DNA of 64,000 bases from JAVZOV01 sp049976445 (GCA_049976445.1 JBMFIF010000001.1:59093-123092); one strand, 5' to 3'. Positions 37,362-45,888 are shown, counted from the stretch's first letter. Translations and numbers: made by a program. The notes: generated from the sequence alone by a model not told the origin.

Positions 37362-37850
37362 TTAAAAGTCTAGTGACATATTAGCTAGAAGTTTACCATT
37401 TTCATCAACTTCGCTGAGTCTTACTCTAGTAGCTCGTAATGGTCTTCCATCTTCTGACTTAACAATTTCAACTATTATGATATTAAGAGGTTTCAGACCA
37501 TGTTGAGTTCGTATCACGTTAATTTCTATTGCACGAGGAAGTGTTTCTTCACTAACAATAATAGTGTCAATGTCTGGATCACTTATTGTTGGTCCGTAGG
37601 GATCATTAAGAGGTTCTATAATAATATTTATTTTGTTACCAGTTTTCTTTTTTACATATTCCATAACTTTTTTTGATCGTATTTTATAAGGTTTTATTAG
37701 CATACTGAGAGCTTTTGAAGAAAGCAATTTATCAGAAACAACACCTATAACTATTGACTTACATCCACTTTCTAATGCTTTATCTATTAAAGCACGATGA
37801 CCAATATGTAAGTGGTCAAATGTTCCTCCTAATGCAACCTTATTGCACAA
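37362..37850 (-). CDS. coaD: Phosphopantetheine adenylyltransferase (archaeal type)
   Basis: 162 residues. VALGGTFDHLHIGHRALIDK (about 5-24) has the HxGH nucleotidyltransferase signature. It makes dephospho-CoA from phosphopantetheine and ATP. The start is TTG 37850: an in-frame TAG lies directly upstream, and GGTGA is six bases before it. It lies 17 bases after rpsK, so it rides in the ribosomal protein operon, where rpoD would usually follow. Confidence 0.92.
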   Translation of the reverse strand: MCNKVALGGTFDHLHIGHRALIDKALESGCKSIVIGVVSDKLLSSKALSMLIKPYKIRSKKVMEYVKKKTGNKINIIIEPLNDPYGPTISDPDIDTIIVSEETLPRAIEINVIRTQHGLKPLNIIIVEIVKSEDGRPLRATRVRLSEVDENGKLLANMSLDF

Positions 37851-37867
37851 CTAGGTTCACCGAAAGG

Positions 37868-38281
37868 TTATACTCTCCTTCCGCGTCTGCCACCGGGCTT
37901 TCTAGTTGTATCATGCGGCAATGGTGTTACATCTTCTATTCTACCAATTATTAAACCTGCTCTAGCTAATGCTCTTATAGCAGCACTTGCACCAATACCT
38001 GGTGTTTTTTGTCCATGACCACCTGGTGCTCTTACCTTAATATGAACAGCATTTATACCTTGTTTCATCACCTCTTCTGCTACTTTACTTGCTGCCATCA
38101 TTGCTGCATAAGGTGTTTTCTTTTCCCTATCAACTTTTGCTACAGAACCACTACTTGACCATGCAAACGTATGAGCACCAGATAGATCTGTTATATAAAT
38201 GAGTGTATTATTTCTTGATGAGTATATGTGTGCAATGCCCCATTTTAAATTACCCTTAGGTTGCATAACGTTCTCGCTCAT
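37868..38281 (-). CDS. rpsK: Ribosomal protein uS11
   Basis: 137 residues from ATG 38281, with GGTGAT at 38286-38291 as ribosome binding site. Family motifs are WGIAHIYSSRNNTLIYITDL, VRAPGGHGQKTPGIGASAAI and the basic C-terminus KPGGRRGRRV. It is part of the 30S platform. A GTG at 38290 in the same frame overlaps the ribosome binding site and is less likely. Confidence 0.97.
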   Translation of the reverse strand: MSENVMQPKGNLKWGIAHIYSSRNNTLIYITDLSGAHTFAWSSSGSVAKVDREKKTPYAAMMAASKVAEEVMKQGINAVHIKVRAPGGHGQKTPGIGASAAIRALARAGLIIGRIEDVTPLPHDTTRKPGGRRGRRV

Positions 38282-38286
38282 TCTTA

Positions 38287-38793
38287 TCACCCTGAGCTCT
38301 TTGAAGTTTCAACTTTAATGAGTGGAACATCGCATGTGATCAAAGCTTCTTCCTCTTTTTTCACTAAGTATCCTGGCCTGCTGACTATTTTTCCTCCTAT
38401 CCTCACGTGTTTATGGACTATAAATTGTCTTGCCTGGTATATTGTTCTTGCAAGACCTAATTTATAGACGATTGTTTGTAATCTTCGGTTTAACACATCT
38501 TCTACTGTAAGACCTAATATATCATCTATCGTGGCATCTTGTGAAATCAGACCTAACTTATAGAGTCTATTAACAAGGATCTTAAGTTTTGCATTTCTCT
38601 CATCCTCTTTTAAAGCTAGCAATGTTCGTGCTTGTATTCTTATATTACGTAGTAGTGTTCGTGCTATCCATAATTCTCGCTTATTTCGTAAACCATATTT
38701 ACCTACTAATTCTAGTTCACTCTTAAGAGTTTCAGTTCTCCATGGATGTCTTGGACCTCTCCACTTCTTTTTTGTTCTACGAGGATCACCCAC
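38287..38793 (-). CDS. rpsD: Ribosomal protein uS4
   Basis: 168 residues from GTG 38793. RGPRHPWRTETLKSELELV starts the archaeal S4 N-terminus, and the S4 RNA-binding domain (about 107-150) reads LQTIVYKLGLARTIYQARQF, then IVHKHVRIGGKIVSRPGYLV. It binds 16S rRNA early in 30S assembly. It sits between uS13 and uS11 in the usual archaeal order. Confidence 0.97.
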   Translation of the reverse strand: MGDPRRTKKKWRGPRHPWRTETLKSELELVGKYGLRNKRELWIARTLLRNIRIQARTLLALKEDERNAKLKILVNRLYKLGLISQDATIDDILGLTVEDVLNRRLQTIVYKLGLARTIYQARQFIVHKHVRIGGKIVSRPGYLVKKEEEALITCDVPLIKVETSKSSG

Positions 38794-38804
38794 GATACTC
38801 GCCC

Positions 38805-39263
38805 CTACTCTTTAGGCTTCTTAGTTACACCAACAGTTACGCCTGTACGCCCAGTAGTCCTAGTACGCTGTCCACGAACTTTAAGACCATATGCATGTCT
38901 AATCCCTCTCCATGTCTTCAACTCTTTCTCTTTATCTATATCCTCCTTTACTTTGAGTACAAGATCTGAACCTATTAGATGATAATGTTTTCCAGTTTCT
39001 GGATCACGGGGCCTATTTGTAAACCACCATGGCACTCCCCCACTCGTGAGATTTAATACTAAACTTTCGAGCGTCTTTAAATCTTTAGGACTTAAAGAAC
39101 CTAATGGTGCTTCAGGATTAACATTCGCTATTCTACATATCGCATATGCTGTATTTATTCCTATGCCCTTAATTTTGTGTAAGGCAAAGAAAGTTTTATG
39201 TAACCCATTCAAATCCTTATTTGCCAGCCGAACTATGGGAGTAATTGGCTGTGATTCGCTCAA
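38805..39263 (-). CDS. rpsM: Ribosomal protein uS13
   Basis: 152 residues from TTG 39263. PIVRLANKDLNGLHKTFFAL, IKGIGINTAYAICRIANV and the C-terminal YGLKVRGQRTRTTGRTG are uS13 hallmarks. The frame stays open to an ATG at 39338, but that lies upstream of the TATA box at 39294-39303 and would add a leucine-rich non-homologous tail, so I reject it. With the promoter predicted to start near 39273, TTG 39263 gives a leader of about ten bases. Confidence 0.95.
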   Translation of the reverse strand: MSESQPITPIVRLANKDLNGLHKTFFALHKIKGIGINTAYAICRIANVNPEAPLGSLSPKDLKTLESLVLNLTSGGVPWWFTNRPRDPETGKHYHLIGSDLVLKVKEDIDKEKELKTWRGIRHAYGLKVRGQRTRTTGRTGVTVGVTKKPKE

Positions 39264-39293
39264 CTCAACCGCCAACAACAATAATAAACTTTT

Positions 39294-39303
39294 GTTTAAA
39301 TAC
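39294..39303 (-). promoter_or_regulatory. Promoter of the uS13-uS4-uS11-coaD operon
   Basis: GTATTTAAAC on the minus strand, preceded by the purine-rich AGAAAA, is a BRE/TATA pair. It places transcription at about 39273, ten bases ahead of the uS13 TTG. Confidence 0.6.
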
Positions 39304-39324
39304 TTTTCTAAGGTATTACATATT

Positions 39325-39365
39325 AATGAAAGCATCACCCTTTAGAGCAGGGAGGGGGTCATATA
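39325..39365 (+). repeat. Dispersed hairpin repeat, copy D
   Basis: ATGAAAGCATCACCCTTTAG then AGCAGGGAGGGGGTCATA, plus strand. It is the clearest copy with E, having the pyrimidine-AG stem and the GGGGGTCA end. It lies just upstream of the ribosomal promoter, pointing away from it into the gene-free stretch. Confidence 0.55.
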
Positions 39366-39675
39366 GGTTTCTACAGGAGTCTACAGTTTTAACCGCGGGA
39401 CTAATTGTCGATAGATTTAAACATGTCTACAGTTAAACATTAAGGTACAGCACAGAAGGACGAAACCATAATCTCAAACTCTTCATAGAGTAGGGATACC
39501 AAGGTAGTAGCACACCATTGCTCCTAAGACGTTCACTTGTTGGTTGTTCACAGTTCCTTTAGACTCTCACCTCATGCCATTCCATCTTAGGAGCAATAAT
39601 CTCTTGACATTAGTCGTGGAGAGTATCAAATTATTGCCTACACATATTTGTAAAAAACTGTACTAAATAATTTCA
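39366..39675. other. Gene-free stretch with a 13-bp inverted repeat
   Basis: No usable reading frame. ATTGCTCCTAAGA (39517-39529) and TCTTAGGAGCAAT (39585-39597) are perfect inverted repeats separated by 55 bases. They could form a long hairpin in RNA or be decayed element ends. No flanking target duplication is obvious. Confidence 0.5.
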
Positions 39676-39893
39676 GGGGAGAGGTGCTTTGTTGCATAAT
39701 TTGTGCGTGGTGTGGAGCATTTCACACATTTCCCCTAATCTCATGATGCTTGCTAATGTGTTTTAATGCATGTTAGTCAAAAGTGTTCATTAAAATTGTG
39801 GAAGCGTATCGTTAAACCATTAACTCACAAGAATTCTCAACATAAAAAGCACATCAAAACACATCAAAATTATGCAACAAAGCAGGGGAGAGG
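39676..39893. mobile_element. MITE-like non-autonomous transposon with 9-bp target duplication
   Basis: The 200-base element (39685-39884) has perfect 18-bp terminal inverted repeats, TGCTTTGTTGCATAATTT at 39685-39702 and its reverse complement at 39867-39884. It is flanked on both sides by the direct repeat GGGGAGAGG (39676-39684 and 39885-39893). It has no coding capacity for a transposase. The 18-bp ends and 9-bp duplication resemble the IS903 group of the IS5 family (ends GGCTTTGTTGAATAAATC), so a full-length IS5-type element elsewhere in the genome probably mobilised it. The perfect ends and duplication suggest a recent insertion. It lies between the uS13 and thioredoxin promoters. Confidence 0.9.
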
Positions 39894-40007
39894 ATCAGCT
39901 TTTTCCATTATGAAGAGAAATTTTTCAGCTACGAATCTGTTCTTGATATTTTTGTCCTAAGGAGGAAGCTTTATATTTTGATTTTTATTTTTTGTTAGGT
40001 GGTTTAC

Positions 40008-40127
40008 ATGACGGAAAGCAATGATGAGAGTCTGGAAATTATAAAGAGTAAAATGCTTTCACGTATGCTTAAGGAGAGTATAAAAAAAGGTTCTACTGTT
40101 GTTGAAGAGAAAAAAAAGTTGCTGTGA
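40008..40127 (+). CDS. 39-residue protein coupled to thioredoxin
   Basis: An ATG at 40008 behind GGTGG (39999-40003) opens a 39-codon frame that ends with TGA at 40125-40127. The stop overlaps the thioredoxin GTG start (GTGA). The peptide is charged and helical: SLEIIKSKMLSRMLKESIKK. A TATA-like TTTATATTTT at about 39970 would suit its transcript. It resembles the short charged leader segment that some crenarchaeal thioredoxins carry in one chain, so it may be a split-off N-terminal extension. Alternatively it is only a translational coupler. Confidence 0.6.
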   Translation: MTESNDESLEIIKSKMLSRMLKESIKKGSTVVEEKKKLL

Positions 40128-40453
40128 AGCCTATAAAACTTGATATGAATAACTTTGATGAAGTGATTCATAATAATAAAGTAGTTTTCGTAGATTTTTG
40201 GGCGGCATGGTGTGGGCCGTGTATATTAATGGCGCCTACTGTTGAAGAGCTTGCCAGAAAGTATGCAGGTAAGGTTGTAGTGGGAAAGCTAAATGTTGAT
40301 GAGAACAGGGCTATTGCTTACAGATATAATATAATGGGTATACCAACTTTCATGATATTTTATAATGGTGAGCCTGTTGAGAGGATTGTAGGTGCTACTA
40401 GTATCGTGGAATTTGAAAGGGCTCTAGCTCCTTATTTAAATAATGATAGTTAA
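40124..40453 (+). CDS. trxA: Thioredoxin
   Basis: 109 residues, standard thioredoxin fold. The active site is WAAWCGPC (Cys30, Cys33), with the cis-proline in GIPTFMIFYNGE. It reduces protein disulfides in the cytoplasm. The start GTG 40124 overlaps the preceding small frame by four bases, which indicates translational coupling. It ends 25 bases before the convergent sufD. Confidence 0.95.
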   Translation: MKPIKLDMNNFDEVIHNNKVVFVDFWAAWCGPCILMAPTVEELARKYAGKVVVGKLNVDENRAIAYRYNIMGIPTFMIFYNGEPVERIVGATSIVEFERALAPYLNNDS

Positions 40454-40477
40454 GAGTTTAAAAATTGGTTATAGAAA

Positions 40478-41884
40478 TTATCTATATTTGTAGTGTCCTT
40501 CAAATATGTCTTGTTTTTTAGCGATTTCTTCTGTTGATTCTTCGATGAGTAGTTCCTCGAAAATTTTTTCTTTTCCAATTAGTTTTTCATATTCTATGCC
40601 GCTCCATTTTCTGTCTATCATATATCGTAATGCTGTTCGAAGTGTTGGTATTGGTATTCTGTCTATTGCGGGTTCAAAGAACCCTAAGGTGATCATTTTT
40701 ATCGCATTGTTTCTGTCAAAGCCTCTTGACATTAAATAAAACAGTTGTTCTTCATCTATTTGTGTAATGTATGCTGAGTGTGTTGCTTTTACTTCATTAT
40801 TTTCTATTTCGAGAGCTGGTATAGCATTTGCTCGGGCATCATTCATTATCATTGCATGTTCTGCTAGGTATGCGTTTGAGTTTTTTGCATTCTTTTCTAT
40901 TTTTATGATACCTTTGCTTATTGATCTGGATTGATCTTTAGCAACGTTTTTGATTGTGGCATGAGCTATTGTTGCTGGTGATTTATGATTTAGGTTTGCA
41001 GTTATGTCAAATCGTTGATTTCCTGCACTTAACGACACTTCTATGTCTTCAATGTTTGCTCCTTGGCCGTTAAGGTCCGCATCAAATCGTGATCGTGTTA
41101 ATGACCCACCAAAATGTCCTGAAACCCAGTTCAATGTGCTTTGTTCACCTATTAATGCTTTTTTGTTTAAAAAGGAGAGGCTATTTTTGTTCTGGTTCTC
41201 TATTGATATGTATGTGAGTTCTGAGCCTCTATCAATGTATACTTCAGTTATATTGCTGTGGATGAATTGTTGTGTAAATGATGTATACAATGGATATATT
41301 TCTTCTATGAATGTTGCTTTACTATTTTCACTCATTACTATGATAGTTTGTGTAAATACTCCTGTTGTTCCTGTAAGATAGTGTATACTTCTTAATGGTG
41401 TTAGTATCTCAATTCCTGGTGGTATGTAGACAAAGAGTAGGTCGTTAAACAATGCATGGTTAAGAGCTGAGTATTTATCTTCTTCTGGTTTTAAGATTCT
41501 GTTTTTTAAATATTTTTCTGCTAGTTCATAATGTTCGTGGAGTAATGTGTTGAGGTCAGCAAAAAAGACACCTATGTCTTTAAGTTCTTTTGCTAATTTC
41601 ATTTCAATAGTTTCTGAATCTATATTAACCACTAGATTTGGTATATTTTCGATCGGATCAGTAATGATTTTTTGAACTGATGAATCATTGAAGAGTATTG
41701 CATTATCTACTTCGACTTCATTTACTAATGTTTGCTTTTTATAAAGAGGTGATGTTTCTATGGGAAGTTTTTTGTAAAGTTCAAAAGCGTTAAGTCTCAT
41801 GCTAAGTAACCATTTTGGTTCTTCTACTCTTCTCGAATAATCTATGATGAAATCTGTGTTTAATTTATTAAATGTGATAGCCAT
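40478..41884 (-). CDS. sufD: SufD-like Fe-S cluster assembly protein
   Basis: 468 residues, SufB/SufD core fold of parallel beta-helix strands. Motifs near the end include NAIPALEIENNEVKATHSAY (about 353-372) and EEQLFYLMSRGFDRNNAIKM. It lacks several residues that make SufB the scaffold, and is more divergent than its neighbour, so SufD is the likely role. SufB and SufD form a complex with the ATPase SufC to build Fe-S clusters; sufC is not in this window. It lies 36 bases downstream of sufB. Confidence 0.87.
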   Translation of the reverse strand: MAITFNKLNTDFIIDYSRRVEEPKWLLSMRLNAFELYKKLPIETSPLYKKQTLVNEVEVDNAILFNDSSVQKIITDPIENIPNLVVNIDSETIEMKLAKELKDIGVFFADLNTLLHEHYELAEKYLKNRILKPEEDKYSALNHALFNDLLFVYIPPGIEILTPLRSIHYLTGTTGVFTQTIIVMSENSKATFIEEIYPLYTSFTQQFIHSNITEVYIDRGSELTYISIENQNKNSLSFLNKKALIGEQSTLNWVSGHFGGSLTRSRFDADLNGQGANIEDIEVSLSAGNQRFDITANLNHKSPATIAHATIKNVAKDQSRSISKGIIKIEKNAKNSNAYLAEHAMIMNDARANAIPALEIENNEVKATHSAYITQIDEEQLFYLMSRGFDRNNAIKMITLGFFEPAIDRIPIPTLRTALRYMIDRKWSGIEYEKLIGKEKIFEELLIEESTEEIAKKQDIFEGHYKYR

Positions 41885-41920
41885 TGTGACAGCCTCTGTA
41901 TGTTAAAATGAAAAATAAAC

Positions 41921-43324
41921 TTATCCTACTGATCCTTGCATTTCTAATTTTATTAATCTGTTGAGTTCCAATGCGTATTCCATTGGTAATTCTTTTACGA
42001 ATGGTTCAAGGAATCCCATAACTATCATGTTTAGTGCATCAACCTCAGGTATTCCCCTACTCATAAGGTAAAATAGTTGGTCTTCACTAATTTTGCCTAC
42101 TGTTGCTTCATGAGTAGTGACTGCAGTGTCATCTTGTATCTCTTCGTATGGATAAGTATCTGTTCTAGATATTTCATCAAGTAATAATGCATCACACCTT
42201 ACACTTGACTTTGCATATTTAGCACCTTTTGCGACGTAAACTAGTCCACGATAACTAGTCCTTCCACCATCTTTGCTTATGGATTTCGATGTTATCCTTG
42301 ACGTAGTATATGGTGCTAAGTGATAGATCTTTGCACCTGTATCCTGATGCTGCCCTCTTTTAGCATACGCAACTGATATTACTTCTCCTTTAGCATTCCT
42401 TCCAAGCAAGTATATAGATGGATACTTCATAGTAACTTTACTTCCTATATTACCATCTACCCATTCTACAACAGCATCCTCATATGCAAAAGCGCGTTCA
42501 GTATCTAGGTTATAAACGTTAGTGGACCAGTTTTGTATCGTTGTGTATCTTACTTTTGCACCTTTTTTAGCTATTATTTCTACCACAGCAGCATGCAGTG
42601 AATCAGTACTGTAAATGGGCGCGGTGCAACCTTCTATATAATGAACTTTACTATAAGGTTCTGCTATTATGAGCGTCCGTTCGAACTGCCCTACATTGGC
42701 TGCATTTATTCTGAAGTATGCTTGTAGTGGTATATCAACTTCTACACCCTCAGGAACATAAATGAAGCTTCCTCCACTCCATACTGCACTATTTAATGCA
42801 GCAAATTTATTATCATTAGGTGGAACAACTGTTCCAAAATATTTTTTAACGATATCTGGGTATTCTTTAACAGCCGTATCCATATCAGTAAATATGACAC
42901 CTTTTGCTTTTAGATCTTTCCTAATATTATGATACACAACCTCAGATTCGTATTGTGCGCTTACACCGGCTAAGAATTTTCTTTCTGCTTCAGGTATTCC
43001 TAATCGTTCAAATGTTTTCTTTATGTATTCGGGTACTTCATCCCAACTTCTACTCTTTTTTTCAGTAGGCTTAATATAATAAATTATATCATCGAAGTTT
43101 ATTTCACTGAGATCTGGGCCCCAAGTGGGCATCGGTTTTGTAACAAAAATTTCGAATGCTTTAAGCCTAAAATCAGTCATCCATGTTGGTTCATTTTTTA
43201 ACCTTGAAATTTCTTCTACTGTTTCTCTGCTTAAACCTTTTTTAGCTTTATATACGTATAATTCTGGATCTTTAAAACCATACTTGCTGTAATCAAATTC
43301 TAATTCTTTCCTTAGATCACTCAT
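41921..43324 (-). CDS. sufB: SufB Fe-S cluster scaffold protein
   Basis: 467 residues. It starts with the SufB-type N-terminal region (ISRLKNEPTWMTDFRLKAFE, about 40-59), then PEGVEVDIPLQAYFRINAAN, HYIEGCTAPIY with the conserved cysteine, SSVRCDALLLDEISRTDTYP and EDQLFYLMSRGIPEVDALNM. It is the scaffold on which Fe-S clusters are assembled. It is the first gene of sufB-sufD, behind a TATA box and a palindrome. The start ATG 43324 follows GGAG. Confidence 0.95.
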   Translation of the reverse strand: MSDLRKELEFDYSKYGFKDPELYVYKAKKGLSRETVEEISRLKNEPTWMTDFRLKAFEIFVTKPMPTWGPDLSEINFDDIIYYIKPTEKKSRSWDEVPEYIKKTFERLGIPEAERKFLAGVSAQYESEVVYHNIRKDLKAKGVIFTDMDTAVKEYPDIVKKYFGTVVPPNDNKFAALNSAVWSGGSFIYVPEGVEVDIPLQAYFRINAANVGQFERTLIIAEPYSKVHYIEGCTAPIYSTDSLHAAVVEIIAKKGAKVRYTTIQNWSTNVYNLDTERAFAYEDAVVEWVDGNIGSKVTMKYPSIYLLGRNAKGEVISVAYAKRGQHQDTGAKIYHLAPYTTSRITSKSISKDGGRTSYRGLVYVAKGAKYAKSSVRCDALLLDEISRTDTYPYEEIQDDTAVTTHEATVGKISEDQLFYLMSRGIPEVDALNMIVMGFLEPFVKELPMEYALELNRLIKLEMQGSVG

Positions 43325-43339
43325 TCTTCCATCTCCAAT

Positions 43340-43366
43340 ATAACATATGTTATCATTTATATATAG
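43340..43366 (-). promoter_or_regulatory. sufB promoter with 14-bp palindrome
   Basis: A perfect palindrome ATAACATATGTTAT (43340-43353) lies between the minus-strand TATA box TATATATAAATG (43355-43366) and the sufB ATG at 43324. The predicted transcription start is near 43335, so the palindrome is in the usual position for an archaeal repressor operator. An iron or Fe-S responsive regulator is possible but unproven. Confidence 0.5.
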
Positions 43367-43402
43367 TTTGCGTATTTAGAATATTTTTACGAAGGCAGTT
43401 TA

Positions 43403-43966
43403 TCAATGTTTGTATGTTACTTCCAATTCTTTAACGTTTGCACGAGCATTAGCAACTCTTGCTAGAACAAAAAGTAAGCTTGAAAGTCTATTAAGATAAA
43501 CTATTAAATAGTTATTGATAGGCTCAGTACTTGCTAATTGGACAACTCTTCTTTCTGCTCTTCTACATATTGTTCTGGCCACATGTAAGAATGCTGCTAA
43601 TTGAGTTCCACTTGGAAGTATGAATCTTGTTATTGGCTTTATTTCATTGGCGTATTGTTCAATAAGTTTCTCGATGTCTTCAACATGTTTTTTATCTATT
43701 CGTGGTATGTGAAATGATGGTGATATATCATTAGGTGCCGAAATATCTGCACCTACTATGAAAAGATCTTGTTGCAGAGTTTCTAGTATTTTTGATAAAT
43801 CTTCATACGCGCAAACACTTCTAGCTAAACCTATGAAAGAGTTTAATTCATCGACTGTTCCTGTTGCCTCTATTCTTAGATCATATTTTGGGACACGACG
43901 TCCACCTATGAGACTTGTTTCTCCTTTGTCGCCACTTCTTGTAAAATATGGTGCTTTCAAAGACAT
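43403..43966 (-). CDS. Cob(I)alamin adenosyltransferase, PduO type
   Basis: 187 residues from ATG 43966. The ATP-binding N-terminus is YFTRSGDKGETSLIGGRRVP (about 7-26), followed by RIEATGTVDELNSFIGLAR and the helical RTICRRAERRVVQL and YLNRLSSLLFVLAR. It adenosylates corrinoids to make coenzyme B12. No other cobalamin gene is nearby. A TTG at 43975 would add three residues. Confidence 0.93.
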   Translation of the reverse strand: MSLKAPYFTRSGDKGETSLIGGRRVPKYDLRIEATGTVDELNSFIGLARSVCAYEDLSKILETLQQDLFIVGADISAPNDISPSFHIPRIDKKHVEDIEKLIEQYANEIKPITRFILPSGTQLAAFLHVARTICRRAERRVVQLASTEPINNYLIVYLNRLSSLLFVLARVANARANVKELEVTYKH

Positions 43967-44071
43967 AATTATCAAACAGAAATCTAATTAGGTTAAAATA
44001 AATCTTTGTTTATGATGTTTATCTTTTTCTATAAACTTTATTTGGAACCTTTATGTGTGTTGAGTTCCTAT

Positions 44072-45376
44072 TTAAAATGTGCCAGGTCTTAATCTTTTTA
44101 TTTCAGCTCCTGATTCGTCAAGTATCATATAACCAAAGTAAATATACCTTATCCTGTTAAGGTCTGAATCGTTAATCTGCCCTTTTATGGTTATAATATT
44201 TTTATGTAAATCTAATTTTTCGAGAATTCCTATGTTCAGAAAATGTTTTTTAGCATCATACAACCCAAGTAATAATCCTTTAATTAATTGCGTGGAAATG
44301 ATCTTTATATCTGTGAAATTTGCACTTATTAATGTTTTTTCAATATAATCTTGTTGATATGGAGTAAGAATCTTATTAATCACAATTACAGCTGTAATAC
44401 CATCTGAACCAACGTATTCTGGTTCGATATTTAATATACTTTTTATAATTTCTTTTAGAAAAGTGTTTTCTGGCATTTGCCTAATAACAGTATTTAATAG
44501 AATGATATTGTCAAGGTTTAATGTTATACTTTTAGCATTAGATAAGTATTTTGTTAGCTTGAAGAATCTAAAGTCTCCACGTTCTTCACGGTTTCTTCTT
44601 AAAATGTGCTTAGGTGACTGTAGTCGTATTACTTTTATTAAACCATCGTAAGGCTTAATTAAATGCTCAGATTCTTTTTCACGTTGTAAGACTATTATAA
44701 TGTTAGGATCTATTGCTTCGATCATATGATAGCGTAGTGCTATAGCCATACCACCTTGTGTTAATCCTGATGTATTAACAATTATTGCATTAGCTCCAAG
44801 TGTCTGAGCTTTTCTCACCATTTTTTGTGAACCAACAACTATTGGTAGTAAGTGTCCTACTGGTGTTTTATCACCAACAAAATATGCGTCTATAAGTTTT
44901 GCATCCAAGAATGATGGTATCTGTTTCTCAAGCAATGTTAAGCTTATAGTTCCAGGAGGACCTATGTCAGATTGTCCAACGTCGGTGTCAACAACTGCCA
45001 CTTTAAATCCATTAGCTACTAGCTTATTTGCTAAGTATAACGTAAAACCGCTCTTACCAGTATCAACAGCACCAATAATCATTACAATTGGATTAGGAAT
45101 TTTTAAAACTTCGTGTACAGCATTAACCCAATCATCTGGTATTAATTGTTCTTTTACTAATTCATATGAACCGTTCTCTCCTAACACAAATATAATCTCG
45201 GATTCTGTAACACATTTCATAGGAGCTTGTCGTCCACCTACTACTGTAAATGAACTACCAGCCTCAATAGATGCACCGAATACTTCTACTTTTCCCATTT
45301 TTACATCTATCTTTATTGGGCCTCTAATTAGTAACCAAGATTCTGATGTCATTTTTTCAAATTTTACAATTGACAT
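44072..45376 (-). CDS. Polynucleotide 5'-hydroxyl kinase, Clp1/Grc3 family
   Basis: 434 residues. The Walker A is GAVDTGKS (102-109), and further on come VDTDVGQSDIGPPGTISLTL (Walker B/lid) and NTSGLTQGGMAIALRYHMIE. These identify the Clp1/Grc3/NOL9 RNA kinases, which phosphorylate RNA 5'-OH ends, for example after tRNA or rRNA processing. An N-terminal beta-sandwich (about 1-95) and a C-terminal domain flank the kinase, as in the family. In archaea the exact RNA substrate is not settled. Confidence 0.93.
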   Translation of the reverse strand: MSIVKFEKMTSESWLLIRGPIKIDVKMGKVEVFGASIEAGSSFTVVGGRQAPMKCVTESEIIFVLGENGSYELVKEQLIPDDWVNAVHEVLKIPNPIVMIIGAVDTGKSGFTLYLANKLVANGFKVAVVDTDVGQSDIGPPGTISLTLLEKQIPSFLDAKLIDAYFVGDKTPVGHLLPIVVGSQKMVRKAQTLGANAIIVNTSGLTQGGMAIALRYHMIEAIDPNIIIVLQREKESEHLIKPYDGLIKVIRLQSPKHILRRNREERGDFRFFKLTKYLSNAKSITLNLDNIILLNTVIRQMPENTFLKEIIKSILNIEPEYVGSDGITAVIVINKILTPYQQDYIEKTLISANFTDIKIISTQLIKGLLLGLYDAKKHFLNIGILEKLDLHKNIITIKGQINDSDLNRIRYIYFGYMILDESGAEIKRLRPGTF

Positions 45377-45474
45377 ACTTAATCCCTTCTTCTGAAGTTA
45401 TTGTATTTTTCACTATTTTAATTAAATCATGCTTAGGTTTTTAAACCTTCAGTAGAAATATTTAATAGATTACT

Positions 45475-45888
45475 ATGAGAATTCTTTTCAATGAAATATA
45501 TGTAAGGTCTCATGAGCCAATCGAACTTATTGACATAACAAGCAAAATTGAAAGAATTATTAGTGAAAGCGGTGTGAAAAATGGTTTTTGCATTATCTTT
45601 GTTCCTCATGCTACAGCATCATTAGTAGTAAATGAACATGAATCAGGATTACTTACTGATATAATTAATAAATTAAAAGAATTATATCCCCCAGATGAAA
45701 AATATCAACATAATAGAATAGATAATAATGCTCATGCACATATAGCATCTTCAATGATCGGTTCAGAAAAAATTTTTCCAATAAAAGACGGACAAATAAT
45801 AAGAGGAACATGGCAAAATATTTTTCTAGTAGAACTCGATGGACCACGAGCCCAACGTAGAATTATAGTAGAAATTGTAGGTGAATAA
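45475..45888 (+). CDS. YjbQ/UPF0047-family protein
   Basis: 137 residues. FVPHATASLVVNEHESGLLTD, NNAHAHIASSMIGSEKIFPI and IIRGTWQNIFLVELDGPRAQ are signature segments of the YjbQ (UPF0047) family. Members have weak thiamin phosphate synthase activity in vitro; their physiological role is unclear. The conserved His and Glu residues for metal/phosphate binding are present. It is divergent from the Clp1-like gene. Confidence 0.9.
   Translation: MRILFNEIYVRSHEPIELIDITSKIERIISESGVKNGFCIIFVPHATASLVVNEHESGLLTDIINKLKELYPPDEKYQHNRIDNNAHAHIASSMIGSEKIFPIKDGQIIRGTWQNIFLVELDGPRAQRRIIVEIVGE

Noticed and set aside
39264..39338. N-terminal extension of uS13 from ATG 39338
   Set aside because: It would start upstream of the TATA box and adds a leucine-rich segment not found in uS13; TTG 39263 fits promoter and homology.
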